Assembly (NCBI RefSeq): GCF_001244735.1
Contig: NZ_LN868937.1
Coordinates: 848,089-912,088 of the forward strand
Direction: 5' to 3'
Origin: Bacillus andreraoultii
Lineage (GTDB): Bacteria > Bacillota > Bacilli > Bacillales > Caldibacillaceae
DNA length: 64,000 nt
In this document: positions 29,425 through 38,745 of the stretch, piece after piece
Position numbering within the stretch: the first letter of the stretch is position 1
Layout of the letters: each line of letters begins with the position of its first letter
The notes under the pieces: generated by a model
Databases searched by the model: none
What the model saw: the letters and a program-made list of their open reading frames with translations, nothing else
Told to the model about the DNA's origin: nothing
Translations under genes and position numbers: made by a program

Positions 29425-29988
29425 ATGGAATATGTAAATCCGATTAAAAACATCGATAAGATTCAGGCAATGAAACGAATATTACGGAAAACATCGTTAC
29501 GTGATTTATTACTTTTTGTAATTGGCATTAATACAGGTATTAAATTACAAGACTTACTACATTTAAAAGTGAACGATGTATGGGAAGAAAACGAAATGAA
29601 AGAGTTTCTATTTTTGCAAGTAGAAAAGGACGAAGAAGTGAAGGCCTATTACTTAAATGGCCGAATCGAGGAAGTGTTAAGGGAATATCTTGCTTATCAT
29701 CAATTAAAACCCGATGATTATCTCTTTAAATCAAAGAAAAATGACCAACCCATTACACGACAGCAAGCATACCGGATTATTAATCACGCGGCTAAAGAAG
29801 CAGGAATCCTTGAGAAAATTGGAACCCATACTCTTCGGAAAACATTCGGCTATCATGCTTATCGTAAAGGGGTGGCCATATCAATTATAAAGGGATTGTT
29901 TAACCAACACTCAACAACAGAAACGTTAAAGTACATTGGCATAAATAAAAGTGAAAAACCAATAATAAAAGTTGATGTGAATTTATAA
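29425..29988 (+). CDS. Small tyrosine recombinase (catalytic domain only)
   Basis: The 187-residue protein is a lone catalytic domain of the phage integrase family. Box II residues are clear: GTHTLRKTFGYHAYRKG (His, Arg, third His) and a likely nucleophile Tyr in TLKYIGIN. At the box I position the usual Arg of TGLR is replaced: GINTGIKLQDLLHL has Lys. There is no core-binding N-terminal domain. GTGGAGGAAAAATTGC precedes the ATG. It may act on a local site or be a remnant integrase. No att repeats were found. Confidence 0.8.
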   Translation: MEYVNPIKNIDKIQAMKRILRKTSLRDLLLFVIGINTGIKLQDLLHLKVNDVWEENEMKEFLFLQVEKDEEVKAYYLNGRIEEVLREYLAYHQLKPDDYLFKSKKNDQPITRQQAYRIINHAAKEAGILEKIGTHTLRKTFGYHAYRKGVAISIIKGLFNQHSTTETLKYIGINKSEKPIIKVDVNL

Positions 29989-30030
29989 CCTGGGAAGAAC
30001 GCACTTGATTTTAATCAAGAAGTCCACCCT

Positions 30031-30714
30031 TTAGTCTTCTTCACTCAAGTTTAGTGTGTGTAAATCAATGTTTTTTAACTCTTTTACAATACCATCGGAT
30101 ACTTGTACTTGTAACGTTTCCCAACCTTTAATAAACCGGAAAATCCCGTTGTCAAAATCAGTTCCGACCTCTTTAAAAAATATTCCTTCATAATCAACAT
30201 CTTTCGTATGGCTAAAGGTCAATTGATATTGATTACCGGATTTAATAATATATGCGCGAATTCCTTTTTCGAACAAGCCTTCTTCATCCTTAATATAGCG
30301 GGCAACCGAGATAATGTGTAAGTCGACAAAAGGAATCTCGTTTAATAGCGAGTTAATAATTGAACCTTTTGTAATTTGTTCCCAACGGCTTTGTGCAGTT
30401 TGCCCGAGAATAATTTGAGTAATTTGTCGTTTTCGAGCAACTTCTGCAATTACTTTTGATACGGGTCGTTTTTCGTTATCAATAAGAATAAATTGTGCCG
30501 ATGGATGGGACTCAGCTAACTTTTTCCATTGTTCAATATAAAGGACTTTTTCAGCATCTAATTCGTCAAAAGGTTTTGGATCGACGGTTAAAATATAAAG
30601 GGGCGCCTTCATCATATTTGCAATTTGACAACCGCGTCTAATTAACCTCTCTCCATTCGGTCCGTAATAAACACAGACTAAAATACACTCATGATAAAAA
30701 TTTTTATTTTCCAT
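30031..30714 (-). CDS. UspA-like protein of the KdpD universal-stress type
   Basis: The 227-residue cytoplasmic protein has an N-terminal USP fold like the one inside KdpD sensor kinases. It begins ILVCVYYGPNGERLIRRGCQ, and the nucleotide-loop-like segment is IILGQTAQSRWEQITKGSII. The last 80 residues form an additional unassigned part. No histidine-kinase domain is present. It is divergent from the first mrp operon across about 150 bp, so it may sense or serve ion homeostasis; this is inference. Confidence 0.72.
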   Translation of the reverse strand: MENKNFYHECILVCVYYGPNGERLIRRGCQIANMMKAPLYILTVDPKPFDELDAEKVLYIEQWKKLAESHPSAQFILIDNEKRPVSKVIAEVARKRQITQIILGQTAQSRWEQITKGSIINSLLNEIPFVDLHIISVARYIKDEEGLFEKGIRAYIIKSGNQYQLTFSHTKDVDYEGIFFKEVGTDFDNGIFRFIKGWETLQVQVSDGIVKELKNIDLHTLNLSEED

Positions 30715-30865
30715 TATTGATTCACCCCAAGAAATATTGTTGGACTAAATCTTATTTCTATGAAACTATGTAGAACTATAACCGATGTGGCCTGTAGAGT
30801 CAATTAAATTTTACTTGAATAATTTTTTTGCTAAAATCTGCTTTTTACATATGGAGGGATGCTAT

Positions 30866-33283
30866 TTGAATTCAATATCTATTCTTGTTTTTCTTCCGTT
30901 TTTCGCTGCGATTTGTATTCCGTTAATTTATAAATTCCTTCGTAGGAAAATTCATTTAGGTTGGTTTGTTTTAATTGTACCTATTATTATTTTCCTGCAA
31001 ATTATCCGCAAAGTCACGTCTGTTGCATCAGGTGATACGTTCCTCGAAACGATTTCGTGGCTTCCTTCTATTGGCATTAACTTAGTGTTTTATGTTGATG
31101 GGTTAGCCTTATTGTTTGGTCTACTTATTTCAGGTATAGGGATGCTCGTCATATTGTATTCGATTTTCTACTTATCAAAAGTTAGGGAAGAACTGCATAA
31201 CTTTTATTTTTATTTAATGCTCTTCATGGGGGCGATGTTGGGACTCGTATTCTCAGATAACCTATTTGTTTTATATGGATTTTGGGAATTAACAAGTATA
31301 TCGTCCTTCTTGTTAATTGCTTATTGGTATGAGCGGAAATCATCAAGAAATGGTGCGTTAAAGTCATTGATGATTACCGTTTTTGGCGGGCTATGTATGT
31401 TAGCGGGCTTTGTATTACTTGCAAACATGGCGGACACATACAGTATTCGAGAATTGATTCATCATGTCGCTGCGATTAAAAATCATGTTCTATATGTTCC
31501 CGCACTTATTTGCATTCTTTTAGGGGCATTTACAAAATCTGCGCAGTTTCCATTTGGAATTTGGCTACCGGATGCAATGGAAGCTCCGACACCAGTCAGT
31601 GCTTATCTTCACTCCGCAACAATGGTGAAGGCAGGAATCTATTTAGTTGCCCGATTGACACCAGTGTTTGCTGGAAGTGCTACATGGTTTTGGCTCGTGT
31701 CTGGAATTGGAATAATTACTTTGCTATATGGATCAATTACAGCTGTTCGCCAAACAGACTTAAAGGCACTTTTAGCTTACTCTACAATAAGTCAATTAGG
31801 ATTAATTATGTCCCTATTAGGGTTAGGGTCATTGGCCTTTACTTATCAACCAGATGATCAAAAGGCTGTGTACTTTTCCGTAGCCATTTTCGCGGCAATC
31901 TTCCACTTATTCAATCATTCGACGTTTAAAGGAAGTTTATTTATGGTTGTTGGAATTATCGATCATGAAACCGGAACAAGGGATATTAGGCGACTTGGTG
32001 GTTTAATGTATGTAATGCCAATTTCCTTTACCATTGCCTTAATTGGTAGTTTTTCAATGGCGGGATTGCCTCCTTTTAATGGCTTTTTAAGTAAAGAAAT
32101 GTTTTTCACCGCTGTTAATGATTTACTGTCTGCGGAAATTTTCCACTTAGATACTTTCGGTATTTTATTTCCAGTGTTGGCATGGATAGCAAGTATTTTT
32201 ACCTTTGTATATTCAATGATTCTCGTTTTTAGGACATTTACCGGGAAATATCGACGGGAAAAGTTGAGTCGAAAACCACACGAAGCACCAATCGGAATGT
32301 TAATTTCACCGATTATTTTAGCATCGTTTGTGATCATTATTTTTCTATTTCCAAATGTCTTTTCTCGATATTTATTAAAGCCAGCATTTGTATCGGTGTT
32401 GCCAATGTTTACTCTTCCGCAGGTTGGGATTGATGTGCGCGCTTGGCATGGGTGGAATATGGAGCTATTAATGACAATTGGCGTCATTATCATAGGGACT
32501 TACCTATTTATTACGATGAACCGCTGGATTGGTCTCTTTCGAAGTTACCCTGAATCGCTCACATTGAACTATATGTATGAAAAATTGAGAGAAACGTTTG
32601 AGCATCGTTCTGCTTCAGTAACAAATCGTTATATGACGGGATCAATTCGACATTATTTCATCTATATATTTACCTTTTTTATTATTGTCATGAGTACGCT
32701 AGCCTTTTGGTTACATGGGTTACAATTTGATTTTTCCAATAATCATCCAATAACGATTTATGATATTGGCTTAGTCATTGGTATCGTCATCACAGCTTTT
32801 ACTGTTTTATTAACGAATCATCGAATTACAGCCATTGTTTCGTTAAGTGTATTAGGTTATTTTGTTATGATGTTTTTCGTTATTTTTCGAGCACCTGACC
32901 TCGCATTGACACAAATGGTTGTAGAAACTGTAACAACTGTCTTATTTTTACTTTGTTTTTACCATTTACCGAAGTTACAAAAAAGTGTTGAACGAATGAA
33001 ATGGAATGGAACGAACGTAATCATTGCCATTGCGACAGGTGTTGTTGTGACAACATTGACTTTACTAAGCAATAGTCATAAATTATATGATTCTATCTCA
33101 AGCTTTTTTGAAAATGCATATGAATTAGCTGGGGCGAAAAATATCGTTAACGCTATATTAGTGGATTTCCGTGGCTTTGATACAATGCTTGAAATATCCG
33201 TACTATGTATTGCGGGGTTAGGTGTTTATACACTCATTCGGTTACAAACGAAAGGAAGTGATCGTAAAGATGAAGCAAAATGA
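30866..33283 (+). CDS. mrpA: Na+/H+ antiporter subunit A, operon 1
   Basis: The 805-residue membrane protein is related to complex I NuoL and carries a C-terminal MrpB-like domain. Proton-path residues are visible, e.g. Glu in YGFWELTSISSF and Lys in GAFTKSAQFPFGIWLPDAME. It forms the large subunit of the Mrp complex exchanging Na+ (or K+) for H+. The TTG at 30866 is the start since ATGGAGGGATG precedes it; a longer frame upstream lacks a site. Its 3' end overlaps mrpB by 14 bp. Confidence 0.95.
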   Translation: MNSISILVFLPFFAAICIPLIYKFLRRKIHLGWFVLIVPIIIFLQIIRKVTSVASGDTFLETISWLPSIGINLVFYVDGLALLFGLLISGIGMLVILYSIFYLSKVREELHNFYFYLMLFMGAMLGLVFSDNLFVLYGFWELTSISSFLLIAYWYERKSSRNGALKSLMITVFGGLCMLAGFVLLANMADTYSIRELIHHVAAIKNHVLYVPALICILLGAFTKSAQFPFGIWLPDAMEAPTPVSAYLHSATMVKAGIYLVARLTPVFAGSATWFWLVSGIGIITLLYGSITAVRQTDLKALLAYSTISQLGLIMSLLGLGSLAFTYQPDDQKAVYFSVAIFAAIFHLFNHSTFKGSLFMVVGIIDHETGTRDIRRLGGLMYVMPISFTIALIGSFSMAGLPPFNGFLSKEMFFTAVNDLLSAEIFHLDTFGILFPVLAWIASIFTFVYSMILVFRTFTGKYRREKLSRKPHEAPIGMLISPIILASFVIIIFLFPNVFSRYLLKPAFVSVLPMFTLPQVGIDVRAWHGWNMELLMTIGVIIIGTYLFITMNRWIGLFRSYPESLTLNYMYEKLRETFEHRSASVTNRYMTGSIRHYFIYIFTFFIIVMSTLAFWLHGLQFDFSNNHPITIYDIGLVIGIVITAFTVLLTNHRITAIVSLSVLGYFVMMFFVIFRAPDLALTQMVVETVTTVLFLLCFYHLPKLQKSVERMKWNGTNVIIAIATGVVVTTLTLLSNSHKLYDSISSFFENAYELAGAKNIVNAILVDFRGFDTMLEISVLCIAGLGVYTLIRLQTKGSDRKDEAK

Positions 33284-33707
33284 TGTCATTTTACAAAGTG
33301 TGACTAAAGTTGCCGTAGTTATTATTTTGACGTTTTCTATCTATCTGTTTTTAAACGGACATCATTATCCTGGTGGTGGATTTATTGGGGGATTAAGCAC
33401 GGCATCGGCAATCATTCTTCTTTATTTAGCTTTCGATATTGAAGAAGTGAGTAAAAATATTCCGATTGATTTTAAAAAATTAGCAGCATTCGGTGTTCTC
33501 ATTGCGTTAATTACAGGTGTTTTTGGTCTACTCTCTAATCAGCCTTTTTTAACTCAATCCATTGGAAACATGAATATCCCATTATTTGGTGAGATAGAAA
33601 TTACTTCGGCATTGTTTTTTGATACAGGTGTTGCTTTTGCTGTAATAGGGACGGCTGTTACTATCATTTTAAGTATAAGTGAGGATGATTCCCTTTGGAA
33701 ACGTTAA
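33270..33707 (+). CDS. mrpB: Na+/H+ antiporter subunit B, operon 1
   Basis: The 145-residue, four-helix subunit has the MrpB signature FLNGHHYPGGGFIGGLSTASA. It sits in the membrane beside the C-terminal part of MrpA. ATG 33270 follows AAAGGAAGTG and overlaps the mrpA end, indicating translational coupling. Confidence 0.94.
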   Translation: MKQNDVILQSVTKVAVVIILTFSIYLFLNGHHYPGGGFIGGLSTASAIILLYLAFDIEEVSKNIPIDFKKLAAFGVLIALITGVFGLLSNQPFLTQSIGNMNIPLFGEIEITSALFFDTGVAFAVIGTAVTIILSISEDDSLWKR

Positions 33708-34033
33708 TGGCATTTGTTGTCGGCCTACTATTTACCATTGGAACCTATTTAATTTTAACAAAACAATTGTTGCGCATCGTATTAGGATTGTCGATTATTA
33801 GTCATGCAGTTAACTTATTAATTTTAACTTCTGGTGGTTTAAAAACTGGGAGTGCACCGTTACTTGATGAGGCAAGTAGAGGATTTACCGATCCATTGCC
33901 ACAAGCATTAATTTTAACCGCAATTGTAATAAACTTTGCTGTTACTGCCGTGTTACTCGTATTAAGTTATCGTTCATATAAAAGTTTTGGTACAGACGAT
34001 ATGGAAAAGTTAAGGGGAAATGCTGATGAATAA
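33695..34033 (+). CDS. mrpC: Na+/H+ antiporter subunit C, operon 1
   Basis: The 112-residue protein is a NuoK homologue with three helices. It shows GLSIISHAVNLLILTSGG and FTDPLPQALILTAIVINFAVTA, the conserved core of MrpC. TTG start at 33695 follows GAGGATG and overlaps mrpB by 13 bp. Confidence 0.94.
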   Translation: METLMAFVVGLLFTIGTYLILTKQLLRIVLGLSIISHAVNLLILTSGGLKTGSAPLLDEASRGFTDPLPQALILTAIVINFAVTAVLLVLSYRSYKSFGTDDMEKLRGNADE

Positions 34034-35504
34034 CCTATTGATTTTGCCAATACTAATCCCGTTGCTAACCGGTATGGTTCTCATTTTATTTAAAAATCAT
34101 ATTTCGCTTCATCGAGTTGTAAGTATTGTTTCGCTTCTAATAACAGCTGTTTTTTCAGTCGTATTAATGAGACAAATTCAAGTGAGTGGTATACAAACTT
34201 TGCAATTAGGTGGTTGGGAGGCTCCTTTTGGGATTAGTTTAGTTGGTGATATGTTTGCAGTCTTACTTGTTTTAACAACGACAATTGTTTCTATTTGTTG
34301 TGTTCTTTATGCCTTTCATTCAATCGGTAAAGAAAGGGAACAAAATTATTTTTACCCGCTCGTCCTATTTTTAATTACCGGTGTCAATGGATCGTTTTTA
34401 ACAGGGGACTTATTTAACTTATATGTTTTCTTTGAAGTGTTTTTAGTTGCTTCTTATGTATTGATTACATTAGGTGGTGAGAAGAATCAGCTACGTGAAT
34501 CATTGAAGTATATAATGATTAATGTTTTATCCTCTGCATTCTTCCTAGTCGGTATTGCGTATTTGTATTCCATTACTGGCACGTTAAATCTTGCTCATTT
34601 ATCTATTCGAATTGCGGACGCGGGACAAGATGGGCTATTAACGACCATATCATTTTTATTTTTAATTGTGTTTAGTTTAAAAGCAGGGCTATTTCTCTTT
34701 TATTGGTTACCTGGTTCCTATAGTGCGCCACCCACTGCGATTGCTGCAATTTTCGCAGCGTTATTAACAAAAGTAGGAATTTATGCGATTTTTCGGATGT
34801 TTACGCTTATTTTTTATCATGAACAACAAGTTACCCATACGTTTATTGGTATGTTAGCAGCAGTAACAATGGTTCTCGGTATCATGGGGGCTGTTGGTTA
34901 TTGGGATTTGAAAAAGATCTTAACATACAATGTAATTATTAGTGTTGGGTTTATCCTTATTGGACTTGTGGCATTTACGTTAGATGGTTTTATGGGGTCG
35001 ATTTATTATTTAATCCACGATATGATCATAAAAGCGCTCGTCTTTTTAATTGGTGGGACAATCATTCAGATAACAGGGACAAGCAATTTAAAAGAGATTA
35101 GTGGGTTAATTCGAACTCATCCCGCACTTGGTTGGATGTTCTTTATTGCCGCACTTTCCATGGTCGGGATTCCTCCACTTAGTGGTTTTCTTGGTAAGTT
35201 TCTAATTACAAAAGGAAGTTTTACAGCTTTAGTCTTCTGGCTAGGGGGATTAGGATTACTAGCAAGTTTATTTATCCTTTATTCGTTAATGAAAATCTTT
35301 ATGAACGGCTTTTGGGGCGAAACAATATTAAGTGAAGATGAAGAAAAAGGGACAACAAAAGGACTCATCTTGCCAATCGCTCTTTTAACAGTAATTAGTG
35401 TCGCACTTGGTGTTGGCGCAGAAAGTATTCACACGTATGTCACCATTGCAGCTGAAAGTTTACTCGATCCCAATCTTTATATTTCTGCCGTATTTGGAAA
35501 GTAG
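34026..35504 (+). CDS. mrpD: Na+/H+ antiporter subunit D, operon 1
   Basis: The 492-residue NuoM/N-type channel subunit has Glu in FEVFLVASYVL and Lys in LIHDMIIKALVF. Where the paralogue in operon 2 reads MKGAIFPLYFWLPGSY, this copy reads LKAGLFLFYWLPGSY, one residue shorter and without the Pro; this lies in a normally well conserved helix. ATG 34026 follows AGGGGAAATG; the mrpC end overlaps by eight bp. A 93-bp gap separates it from mrpE, unlike operon 2. Confidence 0.94.
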   Translation: MNNLLILPILIPLLTGMVLILFKNHISLHRVVSIVSLLITAVFSVVLMRQIQVSGIQTLQLGGWEAPFGISLVGDMFAVLLVLTTTIVSICCVLYAFHSIGKEREQNYFYPLVLFLITGVNGSFLTGDLFNLYVFFEVFLVASYVLITLGGEKNQLRESLKYIMINVLSSAFFLVGIAYLYSITGTLNLAHLSIRIADAGQDGLLTTISFLFLIVFSLKAGLFLFYWLPGSYSAPPTAIAAIFAALLTKVGIYAIFRMFTLIFYHEQQVTHTFIGMLAAVTMVLGIMGAVGYWDLKKILTYNVIISVGFILIGLVAFTLDGFMGSIYYLIHDMIIKALVFLIGGTIIQITGTSNLKEISGLIRTHPALGWMFFIAALSMVGIPPLSGFLGKFLITKGSFTALVFWLGGLGLLASLFILYSLMKIFMNGFWGETILSEDEEKGTTKGLILPIALLTVISVALGVGAESIHTYVTIAAESLLDPNLYISAVFGK

Positions 35505-35597
35505 GAACGAGTTTGTATAGAACTGTTTTTCTTAGAAAGTTCGGTTAAAAGCAAATAACGTTCATACTACAAGTATGTTAAATAAGGGGGGATTATA

Positions 35598-36077
35598 TTG
35601 CCAATTCAAGTTTTAATCAATTTATTTATTGCTGGTCTTTGGATGTTTCTCCAAAATGAAACTAGTTTGCTAACGTTTTTTAGCGGTTATTTTGTCGGGT
35701 TATTCATTTTATTTTGTTTACGCCGCTTTTTTGATCAACCATTTTATCCTTTTACAATTATTGCCATTGGAAAATTACTACTCATATTTATATATGAATT
35801 AATTGTATCTAGTTTTTTTGTCATGAAACATGTGTTACGTCCAAAAATTCATATTCAACCTGGAATTTTCCGTGTGGAGACGGATTTAAAAGGGGATCTT
35901 GAAGTTACCTTACTATCCTTACTTATTTGTTTAACTCCTGGTTCAGTTGTAATGGAAGTTTCTCCAGATTCGAAATTTCTTTATATTCACGCCCTCCATA
36001 TACCAGAGTCAAAACAGGCAGTATTAAAATCAAAAGTAAGTTTTGAAAAAGCGATAAAGGATGTGACGAGAAAATGA
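35598..36077 (+). CDS. mrpE: Na+/H+ antiporter subunit E, operon 1
   Basis: The 159-residue subunit has two or three N-terminal helices and a cytoplasmic part with QPGIFRVETDLKGDLEVTLL and LTPGSVVMEVSPD, the MrpE core. A TTG start follows AAGGGGGGATTATA. The last codons overlap mrpF by four bases (ATGA). Confidence 0.93.
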   Translation: MPIQVLINLFIAGLWMFLQNETSLLTFFSGYFVGLFILFCLRRFFDQPFYPFTIIAIGKLLLIFIYELIVSSFFVMKHVLRPKIHIQPGIFRVETDLKGDLEVTLLSLLICLTPGSVVMEVSPDSKFLYIHALHIPESKQAVLKSKVSFEKAIKDVTRK

Positions 36078-36355
36078 CGTTTGAAATTATTATGATAATC
36101 TCCATATGTTTATTAATTATGTCAATCTTAGCGAATATTTATCGGGTTGTAAAAGGCCCGACAAGTCCAGACCGTGTTCAAGCCCTCGACTCGATTGGAA
36201 TCAATTTAATTGCAAGTATTGCTGTATTTTCCGTTTTATTGCATACACATGCTTTCTTTGATTTAATTTTATTAATTGGTATTTTGTCATTTGTAGGAAC
36301 GGTTGCGTTTGCGAGATTTTTAGAAAGTGGTGTTGTCATTGTCCGGAAGCGATGA
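36074..36355 (+). CDS. mrpF: Na+/H+ antiporter subunit F, operon 1
   Basis: The 93-residue, three-helix subunit has the conserved VKGPTSPDRVQALDSIGINLI segment region and a final FARFLESGVVIV. It overlaps both neighbours, as expected in an Mrp operon. Confidence 0.93.
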   Translation: MTFEIIMIISICLLIMSILANIYRVVKGPTSPDRVQALDSIGINLIASIAVFSVLLHTHAFFDLILLIGILSFVGTVAFARFLESGVVIVRKR

Positions 36356-36692
36356 GATTTTAGCTGCGATATTTATATTGGTCGGCTCAGTGATTGTTTT
36401 TATTAGTGCGATTGGTATGATTCGATTGCCAGATGTTTATACACGTTCCCATGCTGCATCAAAAAGTTCTACGCTAGGTGTGTTAAGCACATTAGTTGGA
36501 ACGTTATTATATTTTGTTTTGGCCGATGGGTATTTTAGTATTCGGTTAATATTAGGAATTTTTTTCGTCTTTTTAACCGCTCCGGTAGCTGCTCATGTTA
36601 TCTCCCGTTCCGCCTATCGAAAGGGTGTCCCCCTTACAGACGAATCAATAGAAGATGATCTAAAAGCATACTTTGAGCAAAAAGAAAACTAA
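36339..36692 (+). CDS. mrpG: Na+/H+ antiporter subunit G, operon 1
   Basis: The three-helix subunit of about 117 residues contains IRLPDVYTRSHAASKSSTLG, the MrpG hallmark, and ends in a charged tail (EDDLKAYFEQKEN). The TTG at 36339 is preferred (GGTG six bases upstream), but GTG 36327 or TTG 36333 are possible. It is last in operon 1 and precedes a good terminator. Confidence 0.92.
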   Translation: MSGSDEILAAIFILVGSVIVFISAIGMIRLPDVYTRSHAASKSSTLGVLSTLVGTLLYFVLADGYFSIRLILGIFFVFLTAPVAAHVISRSAYRKGVPLTDESIEDDLKAYFEQKEN

Positions 36693-36704
36693 ATACTCCC
36701 TATT

Positions 36705-36735
36705 AAAATGTATTCCACGTGAATACATTTTTTTA
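36705..36735 (+). terminator. Terminator of mrp operon 1
   Basis: AATGTATTC pairs with GAATACATT around CACGT, followed by a T-tract. Confidence 0.88.
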
Positions 36736-36755
36736 TAAAAACATTTGCATTTCTA

Positions 36756-36782
36756 TTGACAATTTTCTTAATAAGTTGTCAA
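36756..36782. promoter_or_regulatory. Inverted repeat in the ABC transporter promoter region
   Basis: TTGACAA and TTGTCAA form a 7-bp inverted repeat 13 bp apart, about 100 bp before the permease gene. The left arm could be a -35 hexamer, so this could be an operator. No matched -10 is certain. Confidence 0.4.
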
Positions 36783-36878
36783 ATATAAATAATAAATAAT
36801 TTTCGCTTTAAAGGGATAAAGTTTTTTAGTGATAATGAATCGGATTCGACAACGACGGATAAGATGGGAGAGATTTGA

Positions 36879-37859
36879 ATGACTTTATCTGCTGTACTCG
36901 ATGCATCGGAAATGGGAGTAATATTTGCCATCATGGCTCTTGGAGTATACATTTCATTTCGCATACTTAACTTTGCGGACTTAACCGTTGATGGTAGTTT
37001 TGTGACAGGTGGTGCGGTCGCGGCAGTTATGATTGTTAATGGTGTATCACCGATTTTAGCTTCACTTGCAGCACTCGTTGCTGGGTTTCTTGCAGGATGT
37101 TTAACGGGTATTCTTCATACAAAAGGGAAAATTAATGACCTTCTTTCGGGGATTTTAATGATGTTGGCTCTTTATTCAATCAATCTTAGAATTATGGGAT
37201 TAACATTAGATAGTGGTGTCTCCAGGCCAAATATACCATTATTAAACTCCGAAACTATTTTTACTCAAGTTCAGGCTTTTTTTACGAGGTTTGGGCTTAC
37301 TGAGTACGGTGTCCTTATTTCTATGGTAATTCTCACGTTTATATTTAAATTTGTTACAGACTATTTTCTTAAGACGGAAATTGGTTTGTCGCTTCGGGCA
37401 ACCGGTGATAATAAACGAATGATTCGTAGTTTCTCAGCAAATACAGATGGGGTCATTATACTCGGACTTGGCATTTCAAATGGATTTGTCGCCTTTTCAG
37501 GAGCATTAATAGCCCAATATAACCAGTTTTCTGATGTTGGTATGGGGATTGGGATGATTGTTGTTGGTTTAGCGTCCATTATTATTGGCGAGGCAATCTT
37601 TGGTAAAAAGACAATTGCTCGCACAACATTAGCTGTTGTTTTTGGCGCTATTATTTACAGAATATTCATTACACTGGCGTTGAATCAAGGAATCCTTGAC
37701 GCGAGTGATCAAAAGTTCGTTACAGCGATTATCGTTATTTTAGCATTAGTTTTTCCGAAGATGCTTGAAAAAAGACGGGAGAAAAAGCGGAAGGCGAAAC
37801 ATCAACTAAGTGCAAAGTTAAATGGAAAAGCACGTGAGGAAGGTGAGTCCATTGCTTGA
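36879..37859 (+). CDS. ABC transporter permease (TrpY/LivH-like)
   Basis: The 326-residue permease of the branched-chain/sugar-type class has about eight helices. It shows ALGVYISFRILNFADLTVDG and GLSLRATGDNKRMIRS. This family includes TrpY-type permeases, whose binding proteins resemble those for tryptophan or tyrosine. The stop overlaps the ATPase start by eight bp. No substrate-binding protein gene is beside it, so substrate cannot be inferred. Confidence 0.85.
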   Translation: MTLSAVLDASEMGVIFAIMALGVYISFRILNFADLTVDGSFVTGGAVAAVMIVNGVSPILASLAALVAGFLAGCLTGILHTKGKINDLLSGILMMLALYSINLRIMGLTLDSGVSRPNIPLLNSETIFTQVQAFFTRFGLTEYGVLISMVILTFIFKFVTDYFLKTEIGLSLRATGDNKRMIRSFSANTDGVIILGLGISNGFVAFSGALIAQYNQFSDVGMGIGMIVVGLASIIIGEAIFGKKTIARTTLAVVFGAIIYRIFITLALNQGILDASDQKFVTAIIVILALVFPKMLEKRREKKRKAKHQLSAKLNGKAREEGESIA

Positions 37860-38646
37860 ATTAATAAACATAAATAAACTATTTAATGAAGGTACTTTAG
37901 ACGAAAAAATAGCTCTAAATAACATTCATCTAACGTTGAATAAAGGCGATTTTGTTACCATTATTGGAAGTAATGGAGCTGGAAAATCGACGTTAATGAA
38001 TATTATTTCAGGTGTATTAACTCCAGATACAGGAACCGTATCTATCCATGGCAGGAATGTAACGACTGTTCCAGAATATAAACGATCAAAGTTAATCGGA
38101 CGTGTTTTCCAAGACCCGATGGCAGGAACAGCTCCATCAATGACGATTGAAGAAAACTTGGCTTTAGCGTATTCACGGAATAAAAAGCGGACACTCACTC
38201 TCGGGGTGACAAAAAAACGACGGGAATTTTTTCGGGAATCGTTGGCCTCTCTTAATTTAGGACTAGAGGATCGCTTGAATGCAAAAATTGGTTTATTATC
38301 AGGTGGAGAGCGGCAAGCCATCTCGCTTCTTATGGCAACGTTTACTGAACCGGATATATTGTTGCTTGATGAACATACTGCCGCCCTCGATCCGAACCGA
38401 GCCCAATTAATTACGAATTTAACGAAAAAAATCGTTGCCCAGTACGGTTTAACGACATTAATGGTTACCCACAATATGCAACAGGCCCTCGATTTAGGGA
38501 ACCGACTCATAATGATGGATGCAGGGCAAGTGATTTTAGATATTGATGAAAAGAAGAAAAGACAACTTACGATTGACGATTTACTAAATGAATTCCAACG
38601 CATCCGTGGAGAAAAATTATCATCAGACCGAACATTACTAGCATAG
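37852..38646 (+). CDS. ABC transporter ATP-binding protein
   Basis: The 264-residue ATPase has Walker A GSNGAGKS, signature LSGGERQA, Walker B ILLLDEHTAALDP and switch His in MVTHNM. The TTG at 37852 is chosen since GGAAGGTGAG lies before it. It powers the permease encoded just upstream. Confidence 0.93.
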   Translation: MLELININKLFNEGTLDEKIALNNIHLTLNKGDFVTIIGSNGAGKSTLMNIISGVLTPDTGTVSIHGRNVTTVPEYKRSKLIGRVFQDPMAGTAPSMTIEENLALAYSRNKKRTLTLGVTKKRREFFRESLASLNLGLEDRLNAKIGLLSGGERQAISLLMATFTEPDILLLDEHTAALDPNRAQLITNLTKKIVAQYGLTTLMVTHNMQQALDLGNRLIMMDAGQVILDIDEKKKRQLTIDDLLNEFQRIRGEKLSSDRTLLA

Positions 38647-38690
38647 GATGAATGACTTTTTAATTAGATAGATTATTACCGTGACGTTAT

Positions 38691-38737
38691 AAGACATTAA
38701 GTAGAGCATGTTGAATTCTACTTAATGTCTTTTTTTT
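38691..38737 (+). terminator. Terminator of the two-gene ABC transporter
   Basis: A 15-bp perfect stem, AAGACATTAAGTAGA with TCTACTTAATGTCTT, is followed by further T. Confidence 0.92.
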
Positions 38738-38745
38738 GGCTAGTG

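Noticed and set aside
31963..32493. Long minus-strand frame inside mrpA of operon 1
   Set aside because: It is antisense to a strongly conserved gene, has no site or family match, and is best read as a shadow frame.
37926..38603. 225-residue minus-strand frame opposite the ATPase gene
   Set aside because: It mirrors the codon pattern of the ATPase gene and has no recognisable domain.
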